Below are positions 36,605 through 48,959 of a DNA stretch of 64,000 nucleotides, one piece after another. Source of the DNA: Planococcus citri (Eukaryota > Arthropoda > Insecta > Hemiptera > Pseudococcidae); NCBI RefSeq assembly GCF_950023065.1, contig NC_088681.1:27562836-27626835 (forward strand), given 5' to 3'. Positions within the stretch are counted from its first letter, which is position 1; each line of letters starts with the position of its first letter. Both the position numbers and the translations under genes were made by a program. The notes under the pieces were generated by a model that was given only the letters and a program-made list of their open reading frames with translations, was not told the origin of the DNA and ran no database searches.

Positions 36605-37532
36605 CATCCCTACTACTACTACTACGAACGATGAAAAAAAAATTGTGTTCCGTTCAATTAATAAGTTGAAAGTTCATTGTATTACTCAAACGGTTCGGTT
36701 AGTGGTTTTTTTCGCATTGATCTTTCTATCTCACTCGTCTAATTTCCATTAAAATGTATTTATTTTCACGTTGCAAAAACCATGCTGCTAATACATACAA
36801 ATAATATGTAAATTATTACATTATCAATATCAAGGTTATCTCGCCGATATTGTGAGATTTGAAATTTTTTCGGTACCTACGTTTTTTCTATAAAAGTAAC
36901 GCGTACTTATGACTAATAAAATTTCTATTTTTTTGTTAGGTACCTCTCTGTTGATGACGTATTGATCAAAATAATTTTTTTTTTATAATTTGAGAAAATG
37001 CGTGTAGAAATGGCATTTTTCCCGGAACTCTCGAAGGTTGTTACTTTCATTATACGGTTTGATTTTTATTTTTCTTTAGTCGCGTGAATCATTCTTTTTT
37101 AATGGGTTGTTATTTTTGTTTAATTATTTATTCGAGTGATGGCCAGTAGACGATTTCGATTAGTAAAAGAAAAAATTGTATTGTTTTCGAAAACAACGCA
37201 TGACTAAGTGCGTTTGATAAATTTAAACGATAAGATAATGAAAATTTCTTCTTTAGTGTCCTTTGATTAGAAAGTGATGCAAAGGTGCATTTTGATTCGA
37301 TTCGAATTAGTACAAGGTTCGGTTTTAACCTCAAGATTACTACTGAATAACACAAACTGGATTAATAATGATGTCGTTATTTATAGATTTATTGACTTGG
37401 AAGCTGAAGATTAATCGTTTATTTTATTCAGATTTTTTTTAGATTAAACGTGGAAAAATTGAGAGAAAGGGAATATGTGTGAAATGTTTTCTATTTTAAT
37501 TTTTAAAATTATCGCAGATTAAAATTTCTTCG

Positions 37533-37567
<35 letters not shown>

Positions 37568-38700
37568 AATTAACGACTTTTAGATATCTATCTATTTCGA
37601 GCAAGGAATTCTGTCAATTGTATTGTTGATAATGAGCAAAATACCAAGATATATGTTCAAAAAAATACCATAGTTATATTCAATGCACCATCGAAGGTCG
37701 TACCCATCCGACACGTTTCACACTTTTTTTCAAATTTATAATTTCCAGCTGGCTTAAATATAGCTAAGTGGAAGTCACATACCTAACATGTATGTATAAA
37801 TATAAGTAATAAGTATAAATTTAATTGTCAAGACTGGATGATTTGGGTGACCAGTGAACAGATAATTTAAATTTATTTTAATAAAATTGGTCGGTGGTGG
37901 TTTTTGATATTTTTTTTCTTCTAATTTTTAGAAAACATGATGAAAAAACTGCTTAAAACAAGAAAGGTGTAGCTGGTTTCGATCGAGGGTTTGGTATTTT
38001 AGTTTGTGGTATATGAGATTCTGATTATTATGTATTTTAATACATATTTGTATGGTGTTGTAACCACCTACACTTTTCATTTTAATTTTACATTCGTCTT
38101 AATTCTCTTCGTTCTGCATATTTTTTGTAAGTTACGATTATGAATAATTATTGAGTTTTTTCTGAAAGCCTGATTTTCTTTACAAAATAAAGGAAAACCC
38201 AGATTAGGTGACGCTATATCTCAATTCCGGAATTGGACTGGGTCCACCCCTTAGGTACATAAACTCAGTTTCGAAGTCCTAGAAATCCGTTTTGATCAAT
38301 TTTACGTAACTATAAGTTTGTTGGATATTTGTGGCATGATTTTTTTCACAGAATTTTGAGAACACCTGAACAAGAATAATTTCAATGAAATTCGCTCAAA
38401 TTCGATATTTTAAATTTGATTTGACGTTGAATTTGAGGGGTTCGAGTCGGTTTGACTTTTACCCAGAATTCGCGAATACCTAATTTTTTTTATAAATCTT
38501 GGAAAACTTTTTGTCACGTCGCTTGTCCCTCCAAATTAATATGGCTGGTTTAAACTTGGCATGTAAGTGCTAGAACTTTTATAAGTTTACCTAGGAGGCT
38601 GACATTTGGCATACACATTCATGGAGCACACAGAACAGGGTTGTGTTTGTAAGTAATTTTGATGTTTTTTTATTGCATATTATTTTTCGAAATTTCAACA
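36605..38700. other. Intergenic DNA
   Basis: No gene recognised. It contains a poly-T run at 37533-37561 (about 29 T). A GGGGTTCGAGTCGG word near 38437 resembles a tRNA box B, but there is no box A upstream. Confidence 0.45.
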
Positions 38701-38719
38701 AATTTTTTACATTTATGTT

Positions 38720-40845
38720 GAAAAAAGAAAACCCACATGGTGACTTCTGGTGAATCTGTCACCAAAAAGTCCCCAGAATTCACCAAGGCGTCACCAGACA
38801 TTTTTTTAAAAAATTCAAGGGCCATGAGGACATTCTGATAACTTCTTCACCAACAATTCGCCATAAGAAGAATGAAATCCCCCTTGGTGACCTTGGTGAC
38901 TTCTGGTGAATCTGTCACCAAAAAGTCCTCAGAATTCACCAAGGAATCACCAGACATTTTAAAAAAGTTATCATGGGTCATGGGCCATGAGGACATTCTG
39001 TTGATTTTTTCACCAACAATTCGCCATAAGAAAAATTAATCGCCTTGGTGACCTCAGATGAATCTGTCATCAATAAGTCACCAGAATTCACCAGACATTG
39101 AAAAAAATCTTCCAAGGGCCATGAAGACATTCTGGTGACTTCTTCACCAACAATTCGCCGTAAAAAAGATGAAAAAGCCTCTTGGTGATCTCTGGTAAAT
39201 TTGTCACCAGGAAGTCACCAGAATTCACCAAGGCCAAGAAGCGGCCACACATTCATATAAATTTTCTTGGGCCATGGGGACATTCTGATGACTTTTTCAC
39301 CAACAAATTCGCGATAAAAAAGACAAAAACTCACATGGTGACTTCTGGTGAATCTGTCACCAAGAAGTCACTAGAATTCACCAAGGAGTCACCAGACATT
39401 CAAAAATATTTTGAAGGACCATGAGGATATTCTGTTGATTTTTCCACCAACAATTCGCCATAAGAAGAATGAATCCACCCTTAGTGAATTCTGGTGAATC
39501 TGTCACCAATAAGTCACCTAAATTCACCAAGGAGTCACCAGAAATTCAAAAAAAATTCAGGGGCCATGAGGACATCCTGGTGACTTCTTCCCCAACAATT
39601 CGCCTTAAAAAAGGTGAAAAAGCGTCTTGGTGACTTCTGGTGAATCTGTCACCAAGAAGTCGCCAGAATTCACCAAGGAGTCACCAGATATTAAAAAATT
39701 TTTCACAGGCTATGACGACATTCTGGTGATTTTTTCACCAACAATTCGTTATAAAATGACGAAAACCCACTTGGTGACTTCTGGTGAATCTATCACCAGA
39801 ATTCACCAGACATTCAAAAAAATTGTCAAGGGCCATGGGGACGTTCTGTTGGTTTTTTCACCAACAATTCGCCAGAAAAAAGAGGAAAACCCACTTGGTG
39901 ACTTCTGGTGAATCTGTCACCAAAATTCACCGAGGAGTCACCAGAAATTTAAAAAAAATTTCGGGGGCCATGAGGACATCCTGGTGACTTCTTCACCAAC
40001 AATTCGCTATAGCAATGACGAAAACACACTTGATGACTTCTGGTGAATCTGTCACTAAAAAGTCACCAGAATTCACCAGACCTTCAAAAAATTTTCCAGG
40101 GCCATGGGAACATTCTGGTGGATCTTTCTGCTTTTATGGTGAATTATTGGTGAAGAAATCACCAAAATGTCTTCATGGCCCTTGAAAATTTGTAATTCAC
40201 CAAGGAGTTACCAGAAATTCAAAAAAAATTTCGGGGGCCATGAGGACATCCTGGTGACTTCTTCACCAACAATTCGCTATAGCAATGACGAAAACCCACT
40301 TGGTGACTTCTGGTGAATCTGTCACCAAAAAGTCACCAGAATTCACCAGAAATTCAATAAAATTGTCAAGAGCCATGGGCACATTCTGTTGGTTTTTTCA
40401 CCAACAATTCGCTATAACAATGACGAAAACCCACTTGGTGACTTCTGGTGAATCTGTCACCAAAATTTACCAAGAAGTCACCACACATTCAAAAAAGTTT
40501 TCAAGGGCCATGGGGACCTTTTTAGTGATTTCTTCACCAACAATTCGCCAAAAAAAGAGACAAAAACCAACTTGGTGACTTCTGGTGAATCTGTCACCAA
40601 AAAGTCACCAGAATTCACCAGACATTCAAAAAAGTTGTGAAGGGCCATGGGGACATTCTGGTAATTTTTTCACCCACAATTCGTCATAAAAAAAGATGAA
40701 ACCCCACTTGGTGACTTCTGGTGAATCTGTAACCAAAAAGTCACCAAAATTCACCACGGAGTCACTGGACATTCAAACAAATTTTCAAGGGCCATGAGGA
40801 CATTTTGGTGATTTCTGGAGTTACCAGACATTTAAAAAAAATTTC
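38720..40845. repeat. TGGTGA satellite array 1 (about 15 units of 123-155 bp)
   Basis: The word CTTGGTGACTTCTGGTGAAT recurs at about 38736, 38891, 39045, 39181, 39336, 39480, 39628, 39771, 39894, 40029, 40298, 40433, 40569 and 40707. Each unit also holds CCAGAATTCACCAAGG, a GGGCCATGRGGACATTCTG block and TTCACCAACAATTCGC. TGGTGA and its inverse TCACCA occur several times per unit, so each unit can fold on itself. Between the units at 40029 and 40298, about 40125-40195 is an inverted fragment of a unit. The Ser/Thr/Lys-rich open frames across the array follow from the repeat and are not genes. Confidence 0.95.
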
Positions 40846-41709
40846 AGGTGGTATGAGATGTTAAAGTTGGTCCTTCAGAATCGATTACCGCCATTTTCGA
40901 GTCGTTTTGGAGCCTCCTTATCAGAAGTAGGACTTTTCTCCAATGATTTTAAATCACTACAGGAGGTATTCAAGGACTTGAAGGTGTCTACCAAATCATC
41001 AAAACCATAATAAAGTCGTCCTTTTGAATTATTTGTTTTTTTCAAAATTGAATGATAATTGTCAAAAAATAAAACGTGCAATAATAAAAGCTTCAAAATT
41101 ATTCTCTCAGTTTTTGAGTGTTGCTATAAATTGAATGAAGAATTAGCCTCCCAGTTACTTATAAATTGGTGAAGATTTAACCGAAAATTTGTTTAAATCT
41201 GCCGAAAATTGATACAATACAGAAACGAAATAAAATCGTGTTAAATTCAAAAATCTCTTGAAATAAGTCACAAAAAAGTCGTCGTTTTTCATTTTTTTAG
41301 ATTTTAGAGATACCTTGGTAAAAATTTTGAAACAAATCACTAAAAATTTCTTCCATCTCATATTTTTAAAACCTTTAAAACTTATTTTGGGATACGCTTG
41401 AAGTCAAATGTTCATTTAGAACGTTATCTACATGCATTGACGTTCATATTTCAGCTGCTAAGTATAGATGATTCTAATCTGTTCAAAAATAAGACCTCCT
41501 TAGGCATCATTTCCTCAAAATCGTTGGTCATAAAAATATAACATAAATTTCCACCGCAAAAGTAGAATTAAAAAATCAAAACTCACGAAAAAGAACTACC
41601 TTACATTACAGAAACACCTCTCGTTAACATTTCTTCAAATTGCTTAGAAACATAGAAAAACTCTTAATGTGGTCAAAAATCATCAACTTACTGCGACGAT
41701 CTCAGCATC
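40846..41709. other. Upstream flank of the small heat shock gene
   Basis: No gene is recognised. It holds a TTTTGGAGCCTCC word (about 40905) like that of the array at 56590-58930. I looked for canonical alternating GAA/TTC heat shock elements in the last 300 bases and found none convincing. A CTGCGACGATCTCAG acceptor-like site lies five bases before the ATG, so an untranslated exon upstream is possible. Confidence 0.4.
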
Positions 41710-42432
41710 ATGTCGAATCCGCCTCAAATCGCCGGAACGAAACCAGACCGAGAGAAAAAGCTACCCCCTAAAGACCCCGCTTACGTACGTAGAGACCCAA
41801 AAGCCAGATACATCTTTAGCTATGGCCGAGCTCTGGAACCAAAGTTGGCCTATCCTTCACTGGCCGGATACTACAGACCTTGGCGATTCACCGACCAACG
41901 ATACAGCGGTGTATCGAAAATCTTCTACGCTCGTTCTCGCGAATTCCGAATCTCTTTGGATATCAGTCAATTCGCTTACGAAGACGTATCGGTCAAAGTG
42001 GCCGATGGATTTGTGGTGATCAACGCACATCACGACGTCATCGAAGACCAGTTGGGTAAAGTTTGGCGTCGATTTACTCGAAAGTATAAACTACCACCGA
42101 ACGTCAAAAGCAACAGTTTGCACGGAAAGTACAAGAAAGGATTTCTGTTCTTGTGGGGCGAGAAGTCTTCAGCCGATGTAGAGAAGAGCGACATGGCCCG
42201 AGTCGACCAACAAATTAAAACCGATCGTATCGTCAGATTCAGTCCTCGTTTGCAGAATAAACGTCGCCTTCTTCATCAATTAGCCGCAGTTCGCAATGAC
42301 GTAAAACTTTTAAAAGATGCTCGTTTAGATAAACACGCTGCAGCGCAAAAGTCCAAAGACAAAACTCAAAATCAACAGATTACCATAACGATAGCGTATT
42401 CGCCGTCTTCGTCGCCCTCATCGTCCAAGTAA
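41710..42432 (+). CDS. Small heat shock protein (alpha-crystallin / HSP20 domain)
   Basis: An intronless 240-residue frame with balanced codon use. The alpha-crystallin domain spans about residues 77-155. It opens FRISLDISQFAYEDVSVKV, continues with DGFVVINAHHD, then has RRFTRKYKLPPNV, and closes with a G-F-L strand. The Arg in the RRFTRKY block, equivalent to the conserved dimer-interface Arg, is present. An ITITI segment near residue 224 may serve as the C-terminal IxI motif. These chaperones hold unfolding proteins in the cytosol without ATP. The protein is longer than typical insect HSP20s (about 180-200 residues) because of a basic Lys/Arg-rich tail (about 165-222) and a terminal Ser/Pro run. 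The family call is firm. The subfamily (lethal(2)essential-for-life type or other) and heat inducibility are not known. Confidence 0.92.
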   Translation: MSNPPQIAGTKPDREKKLPPKDPAYVRRDPKARYIFSYGRALEPKLAYPSLAGYYRPWRFTDQRYSGVSKIFYARSREFRISLDISQFAYEDVSVKVADGFVVINAHHDVIEDQLGKVWRRFTRKYKLPPNVKSNSLHGKYKKGFLFLWGEKSSADVEKSDMARVDQQIKTDRIVRFSPRLQNKRRLLHQLAAVRNDVKLLKDARLDKHAAAQKSKDKTQNQQITITIAYSPSSSPSSSK

Positions 42433-45059
42433 TTCTTTACGTAAGACGTCGTGTTGTTGATTTCCAACTTCCGAACGCCTCGAAGCTGAAAAAAAAAATT
42501 GTCAATTTTTTCACGACATCGATGCCGGCGACTTGTAAATAGTAAATATAAACGTAATTTGCCCTCCGAGCATCATCGGTTCTCGAATCCTTTTCATCGT
42601 GTTTACGTAAATGAAATTTTTTTCACGTTGGCAATACCGAAAGATTTGTTGATAACCATTTCCCAACCAGTGGTTCGTAGATTTGGCGCCGTGTTCGTGA
42701 AATTTGTACGATTAATCGATCCTCAAGGTCGATATGATAATCTGCATTTTGAATATATACGTCACCGTACTTTACATTCGTATTAACGATCAATTTTTTT
42801 CATCTCTCCGTCTCTATCTGTTTTTTCGCCGGTATTAGGAAAGAATTTCAAGTATTTACTCTCGCATCTACGTCTGCAGCTGTGATATCTAAATTTTCAT
42901 AAGTGGTGATCTTTATTTATACCTACGTGGGTTATTTTAATGCACAAAATATGTTGTAGGTATAAGGATGCGGAACTAGCTGTGGTTTTTCCGTTTCCGT
43001 TTCGCGTACGTCTACAAATACGTAACCTAGTGTAATATGTGCCCCTACAGCAAAGCACCTTTCAATTAGGTATTAGTCGAAGTCCATAGATATTCAGATA
43101 ACTGTATTGGCTCATGAACGAGCATACCTATACCTAATTTTAACGATCAAACAATTTTATGATTTTAAAATTACCGCAATTTTAATAATCGCTTTTCATC
43201 TCTTAAAACACATTTTAGTCGAGTATAAATTTTTTTTATTCTGCTAATGACTAAAAAAGAGAGGCGACGAGTAGACCCGGATTTAGGAATTATGGAGCCA
43301 AGAGATCGTCTACTAGGTATACGAAGTATATAGTCTGGCTGCTAAATATAGAGAAAGTTCTGGGAAAAAACCTGAAATTTGAAGACTGAAATGATTGGAT
43401 TTTCGTTTATTGTATGGAGTTAAGTACGTGAAAAGTTATATAAAATATATTCTGAAATTCTAATATGTAGGTACTTATTGTAGAATATCTGTCAAATTCA
43501 AGGTCGAGAAAGAAAACTACTGACGGTGAGCGAAGGATTATAATCCTCCAGATTTGTACTCATCTGTGTCTCCCCATCGAAATGGGTTTCATTTTCAACA
43601 CGGATGTAGGTATGTACTCGAAACGAATGTGTTTTTTTACACTAGAGGGGAAGGAGGAAGAATGTTTTTAAAAATGTGGATATAGATGTAATTTACTGAA
43701 GGATAAAAATCCAGACTATGTGTAATATTTCAAAAAAAAAAAAAAATTATGTAATTTGTAATTTTTTTTGATTTTGGATATTTTTTTAAATATCAAGTAT
43801 TGTGTCTTTTTTTGTCGTTTTTTCTAATACTGATTTTAAAATATTATTTAATTTTCAGTTTTGTCTGATAATATTAATTTATCACTTATTTAATTGCATT
43901 AAATTTTTTTTTTAAAATGTAATTTTATGCAGCAGGTAAAATGAAGGTCAAAAATTGAAGCATTCGTCAAAATACGAACGAAAATCATAAAATTGAAAAA
44001 GGAGATAACAAACGAAATGAAAGTGATATTAAATTTGAGCGTTCTGTTACAAAAATATGCACTTAGGTAGAGGTACTTAGCTGCCTATAAAATGAATAAA
44101 TTAAATTTTAATCTTCTTCTGTTTTTCATTTTCTGAATGGATAGTTTATTATAATTTTTTGATTTAAAAATCTTCTTGTGTTTTCGCCATTCAACAAAAA
44201 ATATCTAAATTATTTTCTGCAAATATAAATTTTTGAAACATTTTTTTTATGGTACTTACCTACTCCTCATTTTTTTCGATGTTTAGAATACGTTTAAACT
44301 TTTCGTTACTTACGGTATTTGTAAAATATCAAAATTTTCTTGTTTAAAAAGAAATAATTTTTTTTCAATTTTAAAAGTAGATAGTAGTTACCTAACCTAC
44401 CTAAGTATTTTCAATTTTTTTTGTGATTTGAAATTTTGAATTTTTTTTATATTTTAAAATCTACCTACACTTTAATGTAACGTTAAATTTGAAGCTTTGG
44501 TTTTTCACTGAAATGAAATTAAATCGGTATTCATTCGGGGTAAATTTTGAAAAAGAACGTTAGATGAATGGAGAACCGTAACTCTTAAAGCAGCTCGGTT
44601 ATTTTTTCACTCAATACCTACTCAACTTTTTGGTCATTTTCAGTTGTTTTTGTAACCTTTTAATTATGTACATATATATGGTTTTTTGAGCAATTTTTTC
44701 CAAATTTTACTCAATTTTATTAAAAATGATGGCAGTTTCTGATGATTTTTTGTGACTTTTTTGCCAGTCAAGTTTTTCATAATATTTAGTGACATCTTGA
44801 AAATTTTTTGCAAATGTTTTAAATTTGTTTTCTATGATTTTTCGCTCAAAGTTGGTGATGTTTTGTCAAAAAAGTTTTTATCGCATTTTAACAAATTTTA
44901 CAAATGAAGCATCTTTTGCTGGGATTTTTCCTTTTTTTTTTTTTTTTTTTAGTTACCGATTATACCCTATGTACATTTTTTGAAAATGCAAAAAAATGTC
45001 ATTTCATTTTGAGAACATTTGATTAGGTACCTTTTAATAAGCATAATAACATCGACAAC
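42433..45059. other. 3' flank and intergenic DNA
   Basis: The frame at 42499-42786 probably lies in the 3' untranslated region or beyond it; it has no recognisable domain. No close AATAAA follows the heat shock gene. The rest is AT-rich with TACCTAC words. Confidence 0.4.
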
Positions 45060-45420
45060 TTCTGTGAAAATGTTTTCGTTTTATGCCAAAAAAAGATTTC
45101 TGATTTTTTTTTTCATATTATTTATTCTTGTTTCTTACCTAATTTACAAGTTATCAAATTTAAAATGTATTATAAATTTAGATCTATAGGTTTATTTCTC
45201 TTTTTTTTCAAAAAACCTTGTCTCTGGTTAAAATATTCAAAATCTAGCTTTTTGTCAAAAAAATTGGCAACAATTTTCATTTTGGCAAAAATTGCTGAAA
45301 GCCTCGCTTTTTTGTTAAAAATTACTAAAATTTATTGTTTGTTTTTTGCAAAAAATTGTCAAAAAACAGTGCCTTTTGCCAAAAGTTGTCAAAAAGTTGC
45401 GAATGTCTCACTTTTTTAAT
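45060..45420. repeat. Degenerate GCCAAAA/GTCAAAA minisatellite (locus 3)
   Basis: TTTTGCCAAAA, TTGTCAAAAA and TTGGCAAAAATTG words recur over about 360 bases, as at the other loci of this repeat type. The open frame here is repeat-driven. Confidence 0.5.
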
Positions 45421-48400
45421 AATAAATGGCACAGAACAGATGTATTACTTTTTTGCTAATCGAACTTTTTGACAACTATAAGATTTCAATAAGAATTTTT
45501 TGTTTTGCAATTTTTTTTGCATTTTTAGCTAATTTTTCTGTTTTTTTTTTTTTTTTGAATTTTTTCACAGTTGATATAATATTTACATTGCTCGCCTCTT
45601 ACAACTTTTTTGGTTATTTTTTCAAATTTTTTTTAGCTAAAACTGTTTTTTTTTTTTTTTGAGAAAATTGAGTATGAGCCCTGATGTATTGATGACCAAA
45701 ACTTCAAAATAACAGAATACCACAAAATTGAAATCTAGTGGGTCTAAATCGATAAATTGTGTAGGTTAAAGTAGGTACATAAGTTTCTTAGATTGAAAAA
45801 CGAATGTTGTGTGTCTCTCCCTCGACTTTCGTTATTTTGACAGTCTGATAAAGAAACATTCTTAATTCTGAAATACCTACATATTTCCACCCTATGTTTA
45901 AATTCTTTTCTTAATTTTTTCTTCCCTAAAAAAAAAATTATAAGTACATAATATAAAACTTCTAAATTTTTATTTATTTTTTTTGACTGATTCAAGCTAT
46001 AAATTCACTAATTCAGTTTTGTATCATCTCGAAAGAATATCTGCGAATTTTCGAGTCATACAGACCTGCTTGAATAGTTGCCTATCGTTTTTTATTTGAG
46101 GCAAAATGTAATGTAACTGCTCACACGTTGAAGTTTGACTTCAAACTATTATCTATGTAAATTATGTATTTTTGTGCTCAAGCTCTACTCCCTTCTTCTC
46201 AACCTCCCACCAAAAAAGTCTAATTTTTGCTCCGCCAAGATCAGTAGATATTCTTTCTCTGTTCTTCTCAGTAAATGAGGCTTTTTTGAAATCAAAAAAG
46301 CACAGCATGTTTCGTGGTCCATTTTCAACAGAGTAAGAAAAAGTGTACTTTTTTGAAAATCACTCCCCTCCTCGTTGTTTTTTGTGCTCATGTCAAAATA
46401 GGGACTTTTAAACGTGATTGTTATTTTCTGAAGTGAGAATGACAACCAACCGTCAATTTTTTCAGCTATTTACTCAAGTTATGAACCATTTTGAAAAATT
46501 CAACGCCCACAGAACCCTCATTCCTTTGTTTGAGCAACTGATCTTTACTATTGGGCGCTTCTCTGTGAGTCCCCATGTTCTGTTTAAAAAATTAGCAAAA
46601 TAACTGACACCTAGAGGTTGCTTCGCCCAATCCAAATCCCTTCTGCAGCATCATCTGTTCTCACAAAATACAACTTGTACGACTTGGTTATGCAAATACA
46701 GTTGCCTGGGTTATGTTTTACAGGCGTAAGAATACATAAACAACATTACAAATTGAAGGGCAACGTTCAATTCAACAACGCACACGGTGGAAATGCACAT
46801 AATTCAATTACGAATTACGTAATGTGAACCAGGCAGGCAGACCGGGCGATTGTTCATTATTCTTTTAATAAATGATTTAGGTTTTTTGACATGTTGACAG
46901 TGAAAGTAGTAAAGAGTTCAGGTGTCGGGTATAAATCATTTTGAAAAATGTTTACAGTCGTAGGTTTTTTATCGTATAGCGTAGGAGGAACATACTGGAG
47001 AATTTTTTCAATACTGCAGCGTCTAAGAAATATTTACTCGAATTATTCCATCGCTTGCGAAGAATGAAAGGAAGTCGTCGCAGCTGATTAGGATAATAAT
47101 ATGAGGATGATGACGCGACGTGTTTGAAAAAAAAAATTCATATCGAGTAAAGTACTCGTATTTTGCAGCACTTTGGAATCTTATCGCTTGTAATTCTACC
47201 CGAAGCACGTAAAGATTCTAGTTGAAAGAAGAGAGAACTGCTTAGTGGACAAATTCGGCCAACGAATAAGAAGCAAAATGCATTGCTGGTGTTTTATTTC
47301 ATTGAGACCGTGACTTTAAAAATAAACATGCATAATGTAAAGCAATTGGATATACACCTCTACCTATTTTATATACCTCCACATCTGCGCATTGTAAGTG
47401 CACAGGAGAGATAGAGCAGCAGGCGAAGAACTGAGCACTGAGCATGCGATTACATAATTTCGAAAAATTCTCATTGCCATTAAAATAAAAGTATTACATC
47501 TCATTATAATGCATTTCTATATACTGTACTCTATTCGCTCAGCTCAAACGTTCGTAATAATTATTATCGCAATTTTTTTTTCTTCTCTTCGTACACTATA
47601 TGTATAATACTATGAGTTACCTACATTAAAAAGGCAGCCGCTGAAATAACTATTTTATTTACGGTACGCTTTATATAGGTAGGTAACGCACGCGGCGTCG
47701 TTTATTTCTCAATTGTTGAGAGTTGTTTTAAAAATCGTTTCAAGGTCAATCGAGACAATATCGATAGTTGATTCGACAGTATTCCAGAGAGAGAGAAAGA
47801 GAGTGAGGCTGGTACATAGTTTGGAAGAGCTCACACAGCAGAAAAAGTACTGTACTACACACTGCAGTGCATAGTGTACATATGTAGCCATATGATATAG
47901 TAAAACGAAAGTGAAAGTGGACGACCGATACCCATATATTAGGTATTACTATTATTGGATGTTGTTTCGGTTATGTTGAATAATAACGATGATAGACTGG
48001 AGAACTGGAGGTCTTGCTATATCAAACGTGACGTAATAATCGACCACCGCTCTGTCTTGTAACACGACAATATGATCTAAAGCCGCGCGCGCCAGCACTA
48101 TCACCGTGTAGGCCTAATTAGGAATTGGTACATTTTATGTAACATAACTAGGTAAAGTATACGAAATTTTTTGATCATTACATTTTTTTAATTGTGGCGA
48201 GTTTTGTCTCTCTCTTTCGTGCTCTCTTCTCTTTCTTTGCATCATTTCTTTCTTATTTGTATCTACCCGAGTGGAGTGGGTAGTTTCTGAAGAACTAGCA
48301 CAATCGATTTGAAAGTATAGACAAGTGTAAGTTTGAGTTTGACACTGTGGCTATAGGGTTAGTGTCTTTTTCCCATCCCTCTCAATGAGTTCGTTTTGCG

Positions 48401-48800
48401 ATACCACTGTTGTGCCTGTCTTTCTATTTATTTTTTTTTTTTTGCATTTAAAATATCTATGTATGAAAGATCCAGAGGTAGGTATGTATTAGATTGAATT
48501 GAAGATCAAAAATTGTGGAAAAAATTTAAAATCGAAACCAAAAGCTGAAATAAAAATTTGGAACGTGTTTTACGAAGGAACTTCTCCTCGAGATGTTTGC
48601 CTCCAATTTGACTGGGACCATGATTTCTGGAAAGAACATGGTCTAAAACCTTAATAACTAAAATTTCAGCTGTCCGAAAGTTAATTTTTCGATTTTTGGA
48701 CAATTTTTGAAAATCCAAATTTGACTAATTCAAGAGTTTAAATATTTATTCAGTGAAAATGATGAAAATTAATCCTGAGACTAATATCAACCTCTCGAAT
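45421..48800. other. Intergenic DNA, nothing firmly recognised
   Basis: AT-rich with short open frames lacking domains. A purine-rich GAGAGAGAAAGAGAG lies near 47790. A short GC-rich patch (AAAGCCGCGCGCGCCAGC, about 48079) may be regulatory. No exon is assigned. Confidence 0.4.
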
Positions 48801-48959
48801 TAGGATTCCACACTTTCGAGCCATTCTGGAACCTCCAACGCGATTTCCATTTTCTTCAGGATTTCGAAATATCTCTTGATGGCGTGGAAATCAACTTGGG
48901 CAGCTTAAAATGAAGTTGTGGTTTGTACTCGACCTGTTTAACGATTTTATCTTCATGCC

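Noticed and set aside
38439..38455. tRNA box B-like GGGTTCGAGTCGG
   Set aside because: No box A at the right distance and no cloverleaf pairing upstream.
39182..40578. Several open frames of 67-97 residues reading TSGESVTKKSPEFT
   Set aside because: They recur once per satellite unit and break at unit junctions. The unit length is not a constant multiple of three, so no continuous protein is possible.
42499..42786. 95-residue frame downstream of the heat shock gene
   Set aside because: No domain. It lies where the 3' untranslated region is expected, and codon use differs from the gene upstream.
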